Shown here: piece after piece, positions 37,870 to 47,465 of the stretch
Position numbering within the stretch: the first letter of the stretch is position 1
Layout of the letters: each line of letters opens with the position of its first letter
NCBI GenBank assembly: GCA_943789485.1
Contig: CALSUH010000008.1
Location: 124,001-188,000, forward strand
Direction of reading: 5' to 3'
DNA: 64,000 nt
From: an uncultured Pseudomonadales bacterium
GTDB lineage: Bacteria > Pseudomonadota > Gammaproteobacteria > Pseudomonadales > Pseudohongiellaceae
Notes under the pieces: model-generated
What the model was told of the DNA's origin: nothing
The model's input: only the letters and a program-made list of their open reading frames with translations
Databases searched by the model: none
Program-made: the position numbers and the translations under genes

Positions 37870-38967
37870 ATGATTCTTACGGTAACGAATGCAGTAAAGG
37901 CTTGCGGCAGAATAGTGGTAGTTGCACTGGTTCTCCACGGCACACTGTTGGGGAAATTATTGGCACAACAAGGAGATATTGACGTGGGAACAGAGTCACC
38001 GGTGGCAGGCGTCACATTTCGATTTATTCAGTCCAATGGAATAACGATGCGCATAGCGGAGACCGGCACAGGGCCGCTAGTCTTGCTAGCGCATGGCTGG
38101 CCTGAGTCTTGGTATTCGTGGCGGCATCAGATGACTATGCTGGCTGATGCAGGCTATCACGTGGTGGCGCCAGACATGCGTGGCTATGGCGAAACCGATA
38201 AACCCGCTGCTGTCGATGACTATAACATCAACCATGTGGCCGGAGACTTGGTAGGTATTTTGGATGCTCTGGGTGAAGAGACTGCGATCCTGGTTGGTCA
38301 TGACTGGGGCGCAATTGTGGCCTGGACTACGGTCCTATTACATCCTTCTCGCTTCACAGCATTGATCGCTATGAGTGTGCCCTATGGCGGTCGCGTGGCG
38401 CAGTCGCCGATGGACAGCTGGCGTGAGGACTTTGGTGAAAACTTTTTCTATATTCTCTACCATAACGAGCCGGGTGGGGTAGCGGAGGCCGAATACGATG
38501 CCCACCCGCGCGGATTGATTAGCCGACTCTATTTATCACCTAATGCGCCAAGAGAGCCGTCTATAATTACCGATCCACGTCGATCAGCAGGAGGTTGGAT
38601 AGGAAGGCTGGGTGCACCAAAGGGGCTGCCCGATTGGCTTCGGCAGGAAGATCTAGACTACGTCGTTTCACAATTCGAAAACGCCGGTTTTCGCGGCGGT
38701 ATAAATTACTACCGCAACTTTCATCGCAACTGGGAAATCACAGAGCATCTTCAGGGGGCCACAATTAAGATCCCTGTGTTGTTTATTGCCGGTTCGGGCG
38801 ATAGTGTGATTGCGGGCGCAGATAAGGACAGGCTGACGGCGACGATATCGCGAGCGGCGGAAGACTTGCGCGATGTGGTCTTGATTCCTGAAATTGGTCA
38901 TTGGGTGCAGCAGGAAGCGCCTGCTGAAACCAATGCAGCCATGATGGAATTTCTCAACTCACTGTAA
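37870..38967 (+). CDS. Alpha/beta hydrolase, epoxide-hydrolase family
   Basis: 365 residues with an N-terminal hydrophobic signal or anchor (about 12-33). Oxyanion motif HGWPESWYSWRHQ (75 onward), nucleophile D145 in GHDWGA, cap-domain tyrosines in GGINYYRN, and catalytic His in IGHWVQQEAP. HGWP plus the Asp nucleophile point to epoxide hydrolase rather than esterase; dehalogenases share the Asp but not this cap. It would open epoxides to diols outside the cytoplasm. Divergent from the selenoprotein gene, 126 bases away. Confidence 0.87.
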   Translation: MILTVTNAVKACGRIVVVALVLHGTLLGKLLAQQGDIDVGTESPVAGVTFRFIQSNGITMRIAETGTGPLVLLAHGWPESWYSWRHQMTMLADAGYHVVAPDMRGYGETDKPAAVDDYNINHVAGDLVGILDALGEETAILVGHDWGAIVAWTTVLLHPSRFTALIAMSVPYGGRVAQSPMDSWREDFGENFFYILYHNEPGGVAEAEYDAHPRGLISRLYLSPNAPREPSIITDPRRSAGGWIGRLGAPKGLPDWLRQEDLDYVVSQFENAGFRGGINYYRNFHRNWEITEHLQGATIKIPVLFIAGSGDSVIAGADKDRLTATISRAAEDLRDVVLIPEIGHWVQQEAPAETNAAMMEFLNSL

Positions 38968-38978
38968 AGAGCTTGGGC

Positions 38979-39716
38979 TTATTCAGCTGTTAGGGGTAAC
39001 AGTAGATCGCTGCCAGCTGGTCGTTGGACATCGAAGGCTTTTAAGGTGATCGCGACGAAGCTGTAGTAGCCGATTAGGCCGGTTAGGTCCATCACGCCTT
39101 CCTCTCCGAAGGCTTCGATGGCGCGAGCAAAGGTTTCCGAGCTCACTTTTTCTTCGCTGATTACCTCGCGCGCGAATTTAACAATCACCTGCTCCGTTTC
39201 CCCAAAGCCTGCTATGGCCTGATTGTCTTCGACAGATTTTCTGAAGCGGACGATATCGATAATGTTTTGTTCTAAGCCTGCTGCTATCGCTAATGGCTCA
39301 TGTGCCGTGTATTCATATTGATTGTTGATCTCGCGTGCCGTAGAGATGATCGCCAGCTCGGTTAGACGTTGATCGCGGTCGGATTCATAGCGGACTCGCT
39401 GGCGTACGTCGAACATTGCCTGAGCCAGTTCCGGGCTATTCATCCAGACGCCTATTGGCCCACGCAACCCAGATCCGTATCCGGTGCCTGGACTAACATA
39501 GGTGTCGAAGGCTTCTCTGCCTGCTGCATCCAAGTCAGCTCTTTGAATCTGTGGCAGTCTCGCCAAGGAGTCCATATGAACGTCGTCAGGAAAGTTTGAT
39601 GCGCTAAGGACACTTGGCATCGTGAAGCCTGCCTCGGCGGCGGTGACTATGGCAGATGGCGTTATAAACGCGGCGATACTCGTTAGCACTAGGAAGATCG
39701 ATGATTTAGGATTCAT
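38979..39716 (-). CDS. Exported carboxymuconolactone-decarboxylase-fold protein
   Basis: 245 residues, signal peptide ending near VTAAEA. The CMD/AhpD fold is seen in ELAIISTAREINNQYEYTAHEPLAIAAGL, with QYEYTAHEP typical of the family branch lacking the peroxidase CxxC. The two redox cysteines of AhpD are absent, so peroxidase activity is unlikely. Export is less usual for this fold. It faces the epoxide hydrolase gene tail to tail, 11 bases apart. Confidence 0.82.
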   Translation of the reverse strand: MNPKSSIFLVLTSIAAFITPSAIVTAAEAGFTMPSVLSASNFPDDVHMDSLARLPQIQRADLDAAGREAFDTYVSPGTGYGSGLRGPIGVWMNSPELAQAMFDVRQRVRYESDRDQRLTELAIISTAREINNQYEYTAHEPLAIAAGLEQNIIDIVRFRKSVEDNQAIAGFGETEQVIVKFAREVISEEKVSSETFARAIEAFGEEGVMDLTGLIGYYSFVAITLKAFDVQRPAGSDLLLPLTAE

Positions 39717-39841
39717 AGGTTTTTGCCTTGGTTGTCAGCGAGACACAGAAAATGATAAAAGAAGAATAGCCTATGTGTGTGGTTGGTTGCGATAGCGCGT
39801 GCCAATTTATAAATTAAAAATCAGCAGCAGGTTTCACCTTT

Positions 39842-40948
39842 ATGCGAAAAATTCGACTCTCTAATCATGCAGTCATCCTTGCTTTGCTTGCAGGAGGCTT
39901 TATGGCTTCTCAGCTTGCTAAGGCCGCCGAAGATCTCTATTTTCCAGCCTCCGATGAGAGTTGGGAGTCTGTAGCTCCGGCTAGTGTCGGTTGGGACTCT
40001 GAGAAATTGAATGCAGCGCTGGATATAGCAGGAGCGCGAAAATCCAGTGGTGTGGTGATTCTTCACGGTGGGAGAATCATGGCAGAACGCTATTGGGATT
40101 CTCCGGATGCCTCCCAGAGGTATTCCAACGCGATGAAGGGAAGAGACGCGCAGGGTAGGGCAATTGAAGATGTCGCCTCGGCGCAGAAGAGCGTGGTTGC
40201 CGTGATAATTGGCATGGCGCAGGAACGTGGCTTTCTGCAGCTCGATGATCCGGTGTCTAAATATGTTGGCGAAGGGTGGTCGCAGGCCTCATCCAATCAA
40301 GAAGCTGCTATTACTATCCGCCATCTTCTGAGTATGAATAGCGGGTTGGCCACCGATTTCTCTTTTTCTAGCGCAGCTGAAACGGCATGGCTTTATAACA
40401 CGCCGGTCTACCACGAATTAATGCGCGTGCTTATCGCAGCTACTGGGATGGATCGCCAGAGTCTGACCAGAGAATGGGTGACAGAGCCTTTAGGCATGAA
40501 GCATTCGTCATGGACCGATAGGCCTTGGGCGAGTTCCGACATTGCGGTAGGCCTATCGACAACGGCTAGAGAGCTCGCGAGATTCGGATTGATGATTCGG
40601 GCCGGTGGTCGATGGGCAGGTGAGGTCTTAATGGAGGACAGTAGCTTTCTTGACGCCATGCTAAGTCCATCGCAAGCACTTAATCCTTCCTATGGTTATT
40701 TGTGGTGGCTTAATGGGCAAGATTTCTCTTTGAATGCCGCTGCCCGAGTGCAACGAGCCAATGGCGCTTTAGTGGCATCCGCTCCAAGCGATATGGTCGC
40801 AATGCAGGGAGCTTTGGACCGAAAATTGTATCTGGTTCCCAGTCTCAATCTTGTCATCACGCGCCTTGGTTCCAATGGCGGTGCGAATGGTGCTAGCTTC
40901 AACGATGCTTTCTGGGAGGCGTTGATGGAGGCTGCACCGCAGCACTGA
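39842..40948 (+). CDS. Exported serine hydrolase, class C beta-lactamase family
   Basis: 368 residues, signal peptide ending AKAAE. Catalytic SxxK is SAQK (S113, K116); AYNT-like WLYNT supplies the second motif Tyr, and GYLWWLNG with MVAMQGALDRKLYLVP closes the domain. Family members include esterases, D-aminopeptidases and true beta-lactamases; substrate cannot be read. It begins a run of exported hydrolases on the plus strand. Confidence 0.85.
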   Translation: MRKIRLSNHAVILALLAGGFMASQLAKAAEDLYFPASDESWESVAPASVGWDSEKLNAALDIAGARKSSGVVILHGGRIMAERYWDSPDASQRYSNAMKGRDAQGRAIEDVASAQKSVVAVIIGMAQERGFLQLDDPVSKYVGEGWSQASSNQEAAITIRHLLSMNSGLATDFSFSSAAETAWLYNTPVYHELMRVLIAATGMDRQSLTREWVTEPLGMKHSSWTDRPWASSDIAVGLSTTARELARFGLMIRAGGRWAGEVLMEDSSFLDAMLSPSQALNPSYGYLWWLNGQDFSLNAAARVQRANGALVASAPSDMVAMQGALDRKLYLVPSLNLVITRLGSNGGANGASFNDAFWEALMEAAPQH

Positions 40949-41064
40949 TTTTTGTCGCTGCTTTGATGCGCTAAAACCCCTTTCATTCGGTGAGCGGGTC
41001 TATTAGTCTCTGTCGATAAATAAGGGATTACACAGTGCTAGGGCACTGCAATGGAATTAACTCT

Positions 41065-42444
41065 ATGCCATCGTCTAACACTCGCACCTTGCCTTTCAAA
41101 TTTTCAAAAAAAGTAGCTCGACTTGCACTTTTATTGGCCGTGATGCTCCCAGGGTATGCCATTAGCCAGTCAGCTCAGGCAGAGGATGAGGCTCTGAAGA
41201 GCGACATCAACGCTTATTACGAATCACACCTGTCCGAATTATTTCTCTGGTTTCATCAGAACCCTGAACTGGGCTTTCTAGAGCAGGAGACAGCAGCTCG
41301 ACTTACCGCTGAACTGCGAGCCTTGGGCATCGAGGTGACTGAGGGAGTCGGGGGCACTGGTCTGGTTGGCATTATAGAGAATGGCTCGGGGCCTTTGGTA
41401 TTGTTGCGCGCCGACATGGATGGTCTGCCTATCCTGGAAGATAGTGGGCTTAGTTATGCTTCTCGCAACCGGCAGATAAATTTAGGCGGAGAAGACGTGC
41501 CGGTCATGCACGCCTGTGGCCACGATATGCACATGACCAGCCTTGTAGGCACAGCTAAAATGCTGCTGGAAAACACCGACAAATGGAGTGGGACTGTGAT
41601 GTTGGTCGGCCAGCCTGCTGAAGAAATTATCAGTGGTGCGAAGGCGATGCTCGAAGATGGCCTTTATCAGCGCTTCGGCGTGCCTGACTATGCGATCGGT
41701 TTACATGTGAGCTCGGGCGCACCTTCGGGTCTTGTCACAGTCCGTGAAGGCATCGTTCAATCCAGCTCAGACAGTGTGGATATCAAGGTGAGAGGCATCG
41801 GTGGTCATGGAGCCTATCCACATCAGACAATTGACCCGATCTATGTGTCTTCTCAGTTAGTGATCGCCTTGCAGGGCATAATTAGTCGCCAGATTAATCC
41901 GCTCGTTCCGGCGGTAATTACCGTAGGCTCGTTCCAAGGGGGCAGCAAGCACAATATTATTTCTAATGAGGTGGACCTGCAGTTGACTGTGCGTGCGGAT
42001 TCCCAGGAGACCAGAAACGAGGTGCTTACAAGAATTCGCGATATGGCGGCTAATATTGGTAGGTTGAATGGTCTGCCGGATGATTTGCTGCCAGTGGTTA
42101 GAATGGGGTTTGAAAGCACGCCGACGAATATCAATAATAGCGATGCCGTAAATAAGGTGCTGCCAGCATGGAAAGAGCAACTGGGTTACGATTCTCTATT
42201 GACCTCACAGCGACCTGGTATGGGTGCTGAGGACTTTGCCTATTTCACGCAAACCGAACACAAGGTGCCTGGTATCTTCTTTTCTGTCGGTGGCGCATCT
42301 GCGCAGCTGATCCGTGAGATAGCAGCAGGCAGGGCTAGTGCGCCGCCGCATCACTCAGCCTACTTTAGAATCGATCCGAATTCAGTCAAGGCTGGTGTCG
42401 AAGCGATGTATACAGCAGCGGTAACGTTGCTGAACAATCCCTAA
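41065..42444 (+). CDS. Exported M20 amidohydrolase (hippurate-hydrolase type)
   Basis: 459 residues from ATG 41065; GTG 41035, with AAGGGA upstream, is an alternative adding ten residues before the signal peptide. Signal peptide ends AISQSAQA. Metal-binding motifs RADMDGLP and HACGHDMHM, the general base in GQPAEE, and GMGAEDFAYF near the end are complete. The dimerisation domain (GGHGAYPHQTIDPI) is present. Relatives split N-acyl amino acids or hippurate. A periplasmic location would let it trim amide-linked nutrients before uptake. Confidence 0.88.
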   Translation: MPSSNTRTLPFKFSKKVARLALLLAVMLPGYAISQSAQAEDEALKSDINAYYESHLSELFLWFHQNPELGFLEQETAARLTAELRALGIEVTEGVGGTGLVGIIENGSGPLVLLRADMDGLPILEDSGLSYASRNRQINLGGEDVPVMHACGHDMHMTSLVGTAKMLLENTDKWSGTVMLVGQPAEEIISGAKAMLEDGLYQRFGVPDYAIGLHVSSGAPSGLVTVREGIVQSSSDSVDIKVRGIGGHGAYPHQTIDPIYVSSQLVIALQGIISRQINPLVPAVITVGSFQGGSKHNIISNEVDLQLTVRADSQETRNEVLTRIRDMAANIGRLNGLPDDLLPVVRMGFESTPTNINNSDAVNKVLPAWKEQLGYDSLLTSQRPGMGAEDFAYFTQTEHKVPGIFFSVGGASAQLIREIAAGRASAPPHHSAYFRIDPNSVKAGVEAMYTAAVTLLNNP

Positions 42445-42503
42445 GATTTTTTCGTTAATTTCAAATAAAAACTGGCGACCACTTAAAGCTGAAAGGAATT
42501 AAA

Positions 42504-44534
42504 TTGAAAACAATAATTTCTAATCCTAGAATCGTGCTCGCCGCTGGAGTGTTGTTTTCTTCTCTTTTCTGTGTGCTTGGACTTGCGGCCGATGCGCCGG
42601 CGTCCAGCACTTTTACTGAGGCACAGTTCGATAGGGGAGAGGCCTTATATCAACAACGTTGTTCGCTCTGCCATGGCACGGAGCTGGATAGCGCGGCGGC
42701 CCCTGAATTAGTTGGTGCGACCTTTCGTAAGAGCTGGTCTCGTCTAGGGGCTAGTGTTAATGAACTATTTAATCTCATTCTTACATCCATGCCTCCAAGC
42801 CAGCCTGGTAGTCTGACTGACGCCGAGGGGCTAGATGTGCTCGCCTTTATTCTCGGCAGCAATAATGTCCTGCAAGGCAGTGAAGAGTTAAAGGATGACT
42901 ACGACTATTTGAGTGCCATACCCCTTTCCCGAGGAGACGAAGTGCTAGATAGTGCGGCGACTTTTATCGAAGGTGTGTATGGAATCGAGCCGAGTGGCAC
43001 AGGTCCATCGTTCGATGAGTTGCTGACGGCTGCGGATAATTCGCAGGACTGGCTTTATCACAATCAGAATTATCAGGGTACGCGTTATTCCGAGTTAGTT
43101 GAGATCGATACGTCTAACGCGAATAAACTACAACAAGTCTGCGCCTATCAACTGAACACCAACGCGACTATGCAAAACGGTCCTATCGTCTATCAAGGCA
43201 CGATGTACGTGACTAATGCAACTCATACGGCGGCCATTGACGCAGCCACTTGTCAGAAAATCTGGAGCTACGATTGGGAGCCTAAAGATCGCATGGTATG
43301 GGGGAATAATCGCGGCGTCGCGATCAGGGACGGTTACGTAGTGCGAGGTACGGCGGATGGTTATCTGCTCGCTCTGGACTCTGCTAATGGGAATCTTCTG
43401 TGGGCACGACAGGTCGCGGATCCTTGGTTAGGCGAAACGTTCACCATGCCGCCGATGATCTATGAAGACATGATACTGATCGGGCCGGCAGGTAGTGAGA
43501 ACGCAATCTCCGGTTGGGTTGGTGCTTTCTCAATTCACGATGGCAAGCAGTTATGGAAATTCCTAACCGTACCGGAGGCAGCCGCGGGCGGTGGAGAGAC
43601 TTGGGGCAACCCGGAGAATATCCCGCTCGGTGGTGGCGCGGTATGGACGCCTCTTAGTATGGATTTGGAGCTTGGAGAGTTGTATGCGGCAGTGACTAAT
43701 CCGGCGCCGGATCTGCCCGCTTATCTGCGTCCAGGCGAAAACCTCTATACGAATAACATCATCGCACTCGATGTGCGCACGGGCGAGCTTAATTGGCACA
43801 GGGCTCTTGTGCCCAACGATGATCACGACTGGGACTTGACACAGGTAAGCCCGGTGTTGAAAGCCGGTATCGATAACGTGTCTCGTGACTTCGTGGCGAC
43901 AGTAGGAAAGGACGGCATACTGCGAGGACTGGATAAGCAGACGCATGAAATTCTATATGAGACACCTGTTACCACTATATTGAATGCCGAAGTGCCGGTA
44001 ACGCAAGAAGGAGTCTTCGCCTGTCCTGGCGTATACGGTGGTGTGCTTTGGAGCGGCCCTGCCTATCACCCCGGCGAGAAGTTATTGATTACACCTTCAA
44101 TCGACTACTGTGCTCAGTTTACGGCAGCAACGGACGTTGAGTACATTCCGGGTCAAATGTATATGGGCGGAGCAGTGAGTCCAGACGAAGAGGCGCAGAC
44201 TGGATGGCTCACTGCCATAGACGCAGAGTCAGGTGAGGTTAAGTGGCGTTATCATTCGCCTACTCCCATGGTTTCGGGTGTCACAACAACGGCTGGCGGC
44301 TTGGTGATAAGTGGTGAGCTTACTGGCAACCTGCTGTTAATGGACGCCAGCTCGGGAAATATTCTACATAGCGTCAATACCGGTGCACCGGTAGGCGGTG
44401 GTATCGTGACGTACGAGGTTGAAGGACGGCAGTACATAGCCACGAATTCTGGCAATGCTATGCTAACCTTTAGAACCGGTACGGAGTCACAACGAACCGG
44501 CAGCATTATTGTCTATGCCTTGCCAGATGACTAA
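42504..44534 (+). CDS. Quinohemoprotein: cytochrome c domain plus PQQ dehydrogenase
   Basis: 676 residues from TTG 42504 (AAAGGAATT upstream). Signal peptide to about residue 29. Cytochrome c domain with CSLCH (53-57) and a methionine ligand region (LTSMPPSQPG). The eight-bladed PQQ propeller follows: DWLYHNQNYQGTRYSELVEI, LDSANGNLLWARQ, VRTGELNWHRALVPNDDHDWDL, ESGEVKWRYH. Most quinohemoproteins carry the heme domain at the C-terminus; here it is N-terminal. An alcohol or sugar oxidase feeding cytochromes is likely. Confidence 0.87.
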   Translation: MKTIISNPRIVLAAGVLFSSLFCVLGLAADAPASSTFTEAQFDRGEALYQQRCSLCHGTELDSAAAPELVGATFRKSWSRLGASVNELFNLILTSMPPSQPGSLTDAEGLDVLAFILGSNNVLQGSEELKDDYDYLSAIPLSRGDEVLDSAATFIEGVYGIEPSGTGPSFDELLTAADNSQDWLYHNQNYQGTRYSELVEIDTSNANKLQQVCAYQLNTNATMQNGPIVYQGTMYVTNATHTAAIDAATCQKIWSYDWEPKDRMVWGNNRGVAIRDGYVVRGTADGYLLALDSANGNLLWARQVADPWLGETFTMPPMIYEDMILIGPAGSENAISGWVGAFSIHDGKQLWKFLTVPEAAAGGGETWGNPENIPLGGGAVWTPLSMDLELGELYAAVTNPAPDLPAYLRPGENLYTNNIIALDVRTGELNWHRALVPNDDHDWDLTQVSPVLKAGIDNVSRDFVATVGKDGILRGLDKQTHEILYETPVTTILNAEVPVTQEGVFACPGVYGGVLWSGPAYHPGEKLLITPSIDYCAQFTAATDVEYIPGQMYMGGAVSPDEEAQTGWLTAIDAESGEVKWRYHSPTPMVSGVTTTAGGLVISGELTGNLLLMDASSGNILHSVNTGAPVGGGIVTYEVEGRQYIATNSGNAMLTFRTGTESQRTGSIIVYALPDD

Positions 44535-44776
44535 TTTGTAGACTCTCACTTGTCTTCGGGCTATTTTTATTAGCAGCCCTTGCGTAGCTCGCCGCTTTTG
44601 ATGCCGTCTACTGTGCCTGATCTTTCCCCTAAGTTAGTACCACTCGCAGGATGAGAATTTCATGGTTTGTCTCCCACATTGCATTCTGCGAGCCCAAGCT
44701 GTGCTACAAGTAGAAAGAGTAGGATGGTGGCTGAAGTTATTTTCTCAGTAGGTTCTCCAGGTTTAAATCTTTACAG

Positions 44777-45961
44777 CTAGACGACCCGCTTCTCTCGAAG
44801 AATTGCGATCTGAGCCTCGCTATAGCCAAGCTCCTGCATGATTTCGTCAGTGTGTTCGCCGAGAGTAGGCGGGCGGCTACGAATTTCACCCGGGGTTTCC
44901 GACAGTTCAATAGGCGTCTTCATTAAAGGCGCTGGTTTGTCTAGACCCGGGTAGTCAACGTATTGAAACAGACCTTTCGCTGCAACATGTGGGTCGTCTA
45001 GCACTTCCTGCGGTGAGAGCACTGGACCTGCTGGCAATCTCGCGGCTTCCATTTCTTCGAGCACTTCCTTTGAGGTTCTTTTGGCACACCAAGTCGCGGT
45101 TCTTTCGCTGATTAATTCACCGTTGTTGCCCCGAGAAATATCGTCTTTAAAGCGCGGGTCGTCAAGCCAATGGTCTTCGCCTATTAGATCGGCCCAGCGT
45201 TTAAACAGGGGCCCACCTACTGATTGCACTAATACCCAGCCATCTTGCGTCTTGAAAGTATCGGCGGGACCTGAGGTCTGCGAGCGGTTCAGTGTGGCCA
45301 CGCGATTGCACTGAATGGCGTTCTGCTCGATGGCAGTGCCGTTCATCATCGTCAGTGCGGTATTAAATAGAGAGCCTTCTACCATCTGACCTTTGCCGGT
45401 CTTTTGTCTTTCGAACAAGGCGGCCATGGTACCGAATGCCGATAGGCTGGCAGTGCCGAAATCGATATACGGGGGGTAGGCTTTGACTGGTTGATCTGGG
45501 GTGCCCGACATATACATGGCGCCCGACATGGCCTGACCTAGGCCGTCGAAGCCGACGCGGTTTGCATAGGGGCCGCCGCGTCCGAAGGCAGAAACGGTAG
45601 TGAGGATAATGTCCGGCTTGGTAGCCTTGAGGCTGTCATAATCAAGGCCCATAGCCTGAAGCGTGTCTGGAGGAAGGTTGGCTATGACCACATCAGCGGT
45701 CTTGACCAGTTTTTTGACGATCTCGCGCCCCTCGGGCTTCATCGGATTGAGAGTTAGACACTTCTTATTACGTGCCAGCTGCATGAATAGGCCTCCGTCG
45801 CCCTTGTCACTGATCGGAGACAGGAATCGATCCTCGCTGCCATCGATCTTCTCAATGCGTATGACCTCGGCTCCCATATCCCCTAAGAGCGTTCCACAGT
45901 AGGGCCCTGCGATGTAACGACCAAAATCCAGCACCCGAATTCCTTTCAATACCTGCGTCAT
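44777..45961 (-). CDS. Family III CoA-transferase (CaiB/BaiF)
   Basis: 394 residues. GIRVLDFGRYIAGPYCGTLL at the start, SAFGRGGPYANRVGFDGLGQAMSG with the catalytic Asp, and PTLGEHTDEIMQELGY at the end are the family marks. It differs clearly from the CoA-transferase at 11864 and has no acyl-CoA gene beside it, so its acid is unknown. Possibly serves products of the surrounding exported oxidases. Confidence 0.87.
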   Translation of the reverse strand: MTQVLKGIRVLDFGRYIAGPYCGTLLGDMGAEVIRIEKIDGSEDRFLSPISDKGDGGLFMQLARNKKCLTLNPMKPEGREIVKKLVKTADVVIANLPPDTLQAMGLDYDSLKATKPDIILTTVSAFGRGGPYANRVGFDGLGQAMSGAMYMSGTPDQPVKAYPPYIDFGTASLSAFGTMAALFERQKTGKGQMVEGSLFNTALTMMNGTAIEQNAIQCNRVATLNRSQTSGPADTFKTQDGWVLVQSVGGPLFKRWADLIGEDHWLDDPRFKDDISRGNNGELISERTATWCAKRTSKEVLEEMEAARLPAGPVLSPQEVLDDPHVAAKGLFQYVDYPGLDKPAPLMKTPIELSETPGEIRSRPPTLGEHTDEIMQELGYSEAQIAILREKRVV

Positions 45962-46215
45962 ACTTTGTTTCCATTATTTGAGAATGTTCATAAATTTGAA
46001 TCGAAATTCTAGCATAAGTAACTAATTCATCTACCTAATCTACTTAAAGATAAATTCCACCCCTATCGTGAGTTTTGTGAGGTGGTTAACGTATTTCTGC
46101 TCATTAGTTCGGCCTACTCATTTCTTAATAAGGTGCCAATTATATTGACTACATCAAGGTCTAAATAAGGTAGCAACACAGCATTACCAGACTACGCCTC
46201 AGGCGAATTAACGTG

Positions 46216-46393
46216 ATGACTTTGGCTGAAAAAAAGAACGAGTCTAAACAAGCTCTAAATGCACTTACTGCTATTTTGAAGAAACCCTATCAAGATGCCT
46301 GTATTGTCTGCAAAGGCAGCGGGCAGGGGCTGTAAAAATTGCTCTAAAGCTCACACAGTAGATTGCATCCACCAGCCCGGGAGCTTTTTCTAA
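46216..46393 (+). pseudogene. Tiny CxxC zinc-knuckle protein, one frameshift
   Basis: ATG 46216 begins MTLAEKKNESKQALNALTAI and reaches CIVCKGSGQG, then stops. Removing one G from the GGGG at 46326-46329 continues as CKNCSKAHTVDCIHQPGSFF to TAA 46391-46393, 58 residues with five Cys (CxxC, CxxC, C) and two His. The spacing suits a zinc-binding knuckle. I do not recognise it. The regular Cys pattern across the break supports a real gene with a homopolymer indel. Confidence 0.45.
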
Positions 46394-46515
46394 GTTCGCC
46401 GGGCTTCTTGTTTGCCTTACAGCGCTGATTTACAATCCCATCATCCCCGCTCTGCGGACATTCTCCCGTTTCTGAGGCTAGTCGGCTCAGATTGGCAAAA
46501 TACAAAGGTCAGCCC

Positions 46516-47253
46516 ATGATTTCAGTCAGACAGTTACGATTTGGCATACTGCCTATTCTCGCCTCCATCTTTGTGTACATAGTTCCTGCACAGGCGGCGG
46601 AGTTTCCAGGGTATGAAGTCGCGCCAGAGCGCAAAACGACCGGTATCGGCAAGTTCTATATGGGGCGTGAAATTTCTTTCGTGATGGGGCATCAGGCTGC
46701 AGGTTGGCTTAATCGCCCAGGTCGTATTCAGGAAGAGATGCCTGACGAGGTTGTGGCGAATATGGGATTGAATTCAGATCATGTGGTTGCCGATATAGGC
46801 GCTGGCTCGGGCTACTTCTCTTTTCGGATTGCGAAATTGGTGCCGGAAGGTAAGGTGCTGGCGGTTGATATTCAGCCGGAGATGTTAGCAATCATAGAGC
46901 AACGCAAGGCTACTGACGGCGTGACGAATATCGAAGGTGTTATAGGTGCGGTGGACGATCCGAACTTGCCGCCTAATTCTATCGATGCCGCGATCATGGT
47001 CGATGCCTATCACGAGTTCGATCACCCCTTCGAGATGATAGATGGTATCAACAATGCACTTAGAGTTGGAGGTCGCATATTCTTGCTGGAATACCGCGGT
47101 GAAGACGCTTCGGTACCTATTCGTCCGTTGCATAAGATGACAGAAGAGCAGGTAGTTAAAGAGATGGGTGTTTTCGGCCTGGAATGGACTGACACGCTAG
47201 ACTTTCTGCCTTGGCAGCATATGATGGTATTTACTAAGGTGAGTGCGAATTAA
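46516..47253 (+). CDS. Class I SAM methyltransferase with signal peptide
   Basis: 245 residues from ATG 46516; a longer in-frame start at 46492 would precede the signal peptide by eight residues. Signal peptide ends PAQAAE. Methyltransferase motif I is VADIGAGSGY (91-100), with AVDIQPEML as motif II and AAIMVDAYHEFDHP as motif IV. Export is odd because SAM is cytoplasmic; a family of such exported methyltransferases exists without known substrate. It may have lost catalysis or use SAM-like ligands. Confidence 0.8.
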   Translation: MISVRQLRFGILPILASIFVYIVPAQAAEFPGYEVAPERKTTGIGKFYMGREISFVMGHQAAGWLNRPGRIQEEMPDEVVANMGLNSDHVVADIGAGSGYFSFRIAKLVPEGKVLAVDIQPEMLAIIEQRKATDGVTNIEGVIGAVDDPNLPPNSIDAAIMVDAYHEFDHPFEMIDGINNALRVGGRIFLLEYRGEDASVPIRPLHKMTEEQVVKEMGVFGLEWTDTLDFLPWQHMMVFTKVSAN

Positions 47254-47465
47254 CTAGTCACTAATAACGCGCTGCTGGCCTAGCTAGCGGCGCGAGCTTC
47301 AAAATCCCCCTTCGATATTCTCTAGCTCTCTGTTTGGTTTCCTTCTCTTGCCGCGTTAGTTTTTTATGTGCACTGATTCTGTTTAGTAGAGGCGGAGTAG
47401 GAAATCATTTCGAAAAAAAGACAGCTGTGCTGTTTTTTTTCGAGTCAATTTTGGAGCGGGAGTGC

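Noticed and set aside
46308..46335. CxxCxGxG as a DnaJ zinc-finger fragment
   Set aside because: No J-domain or further repeats nearby; the pattern after frame repair differs.
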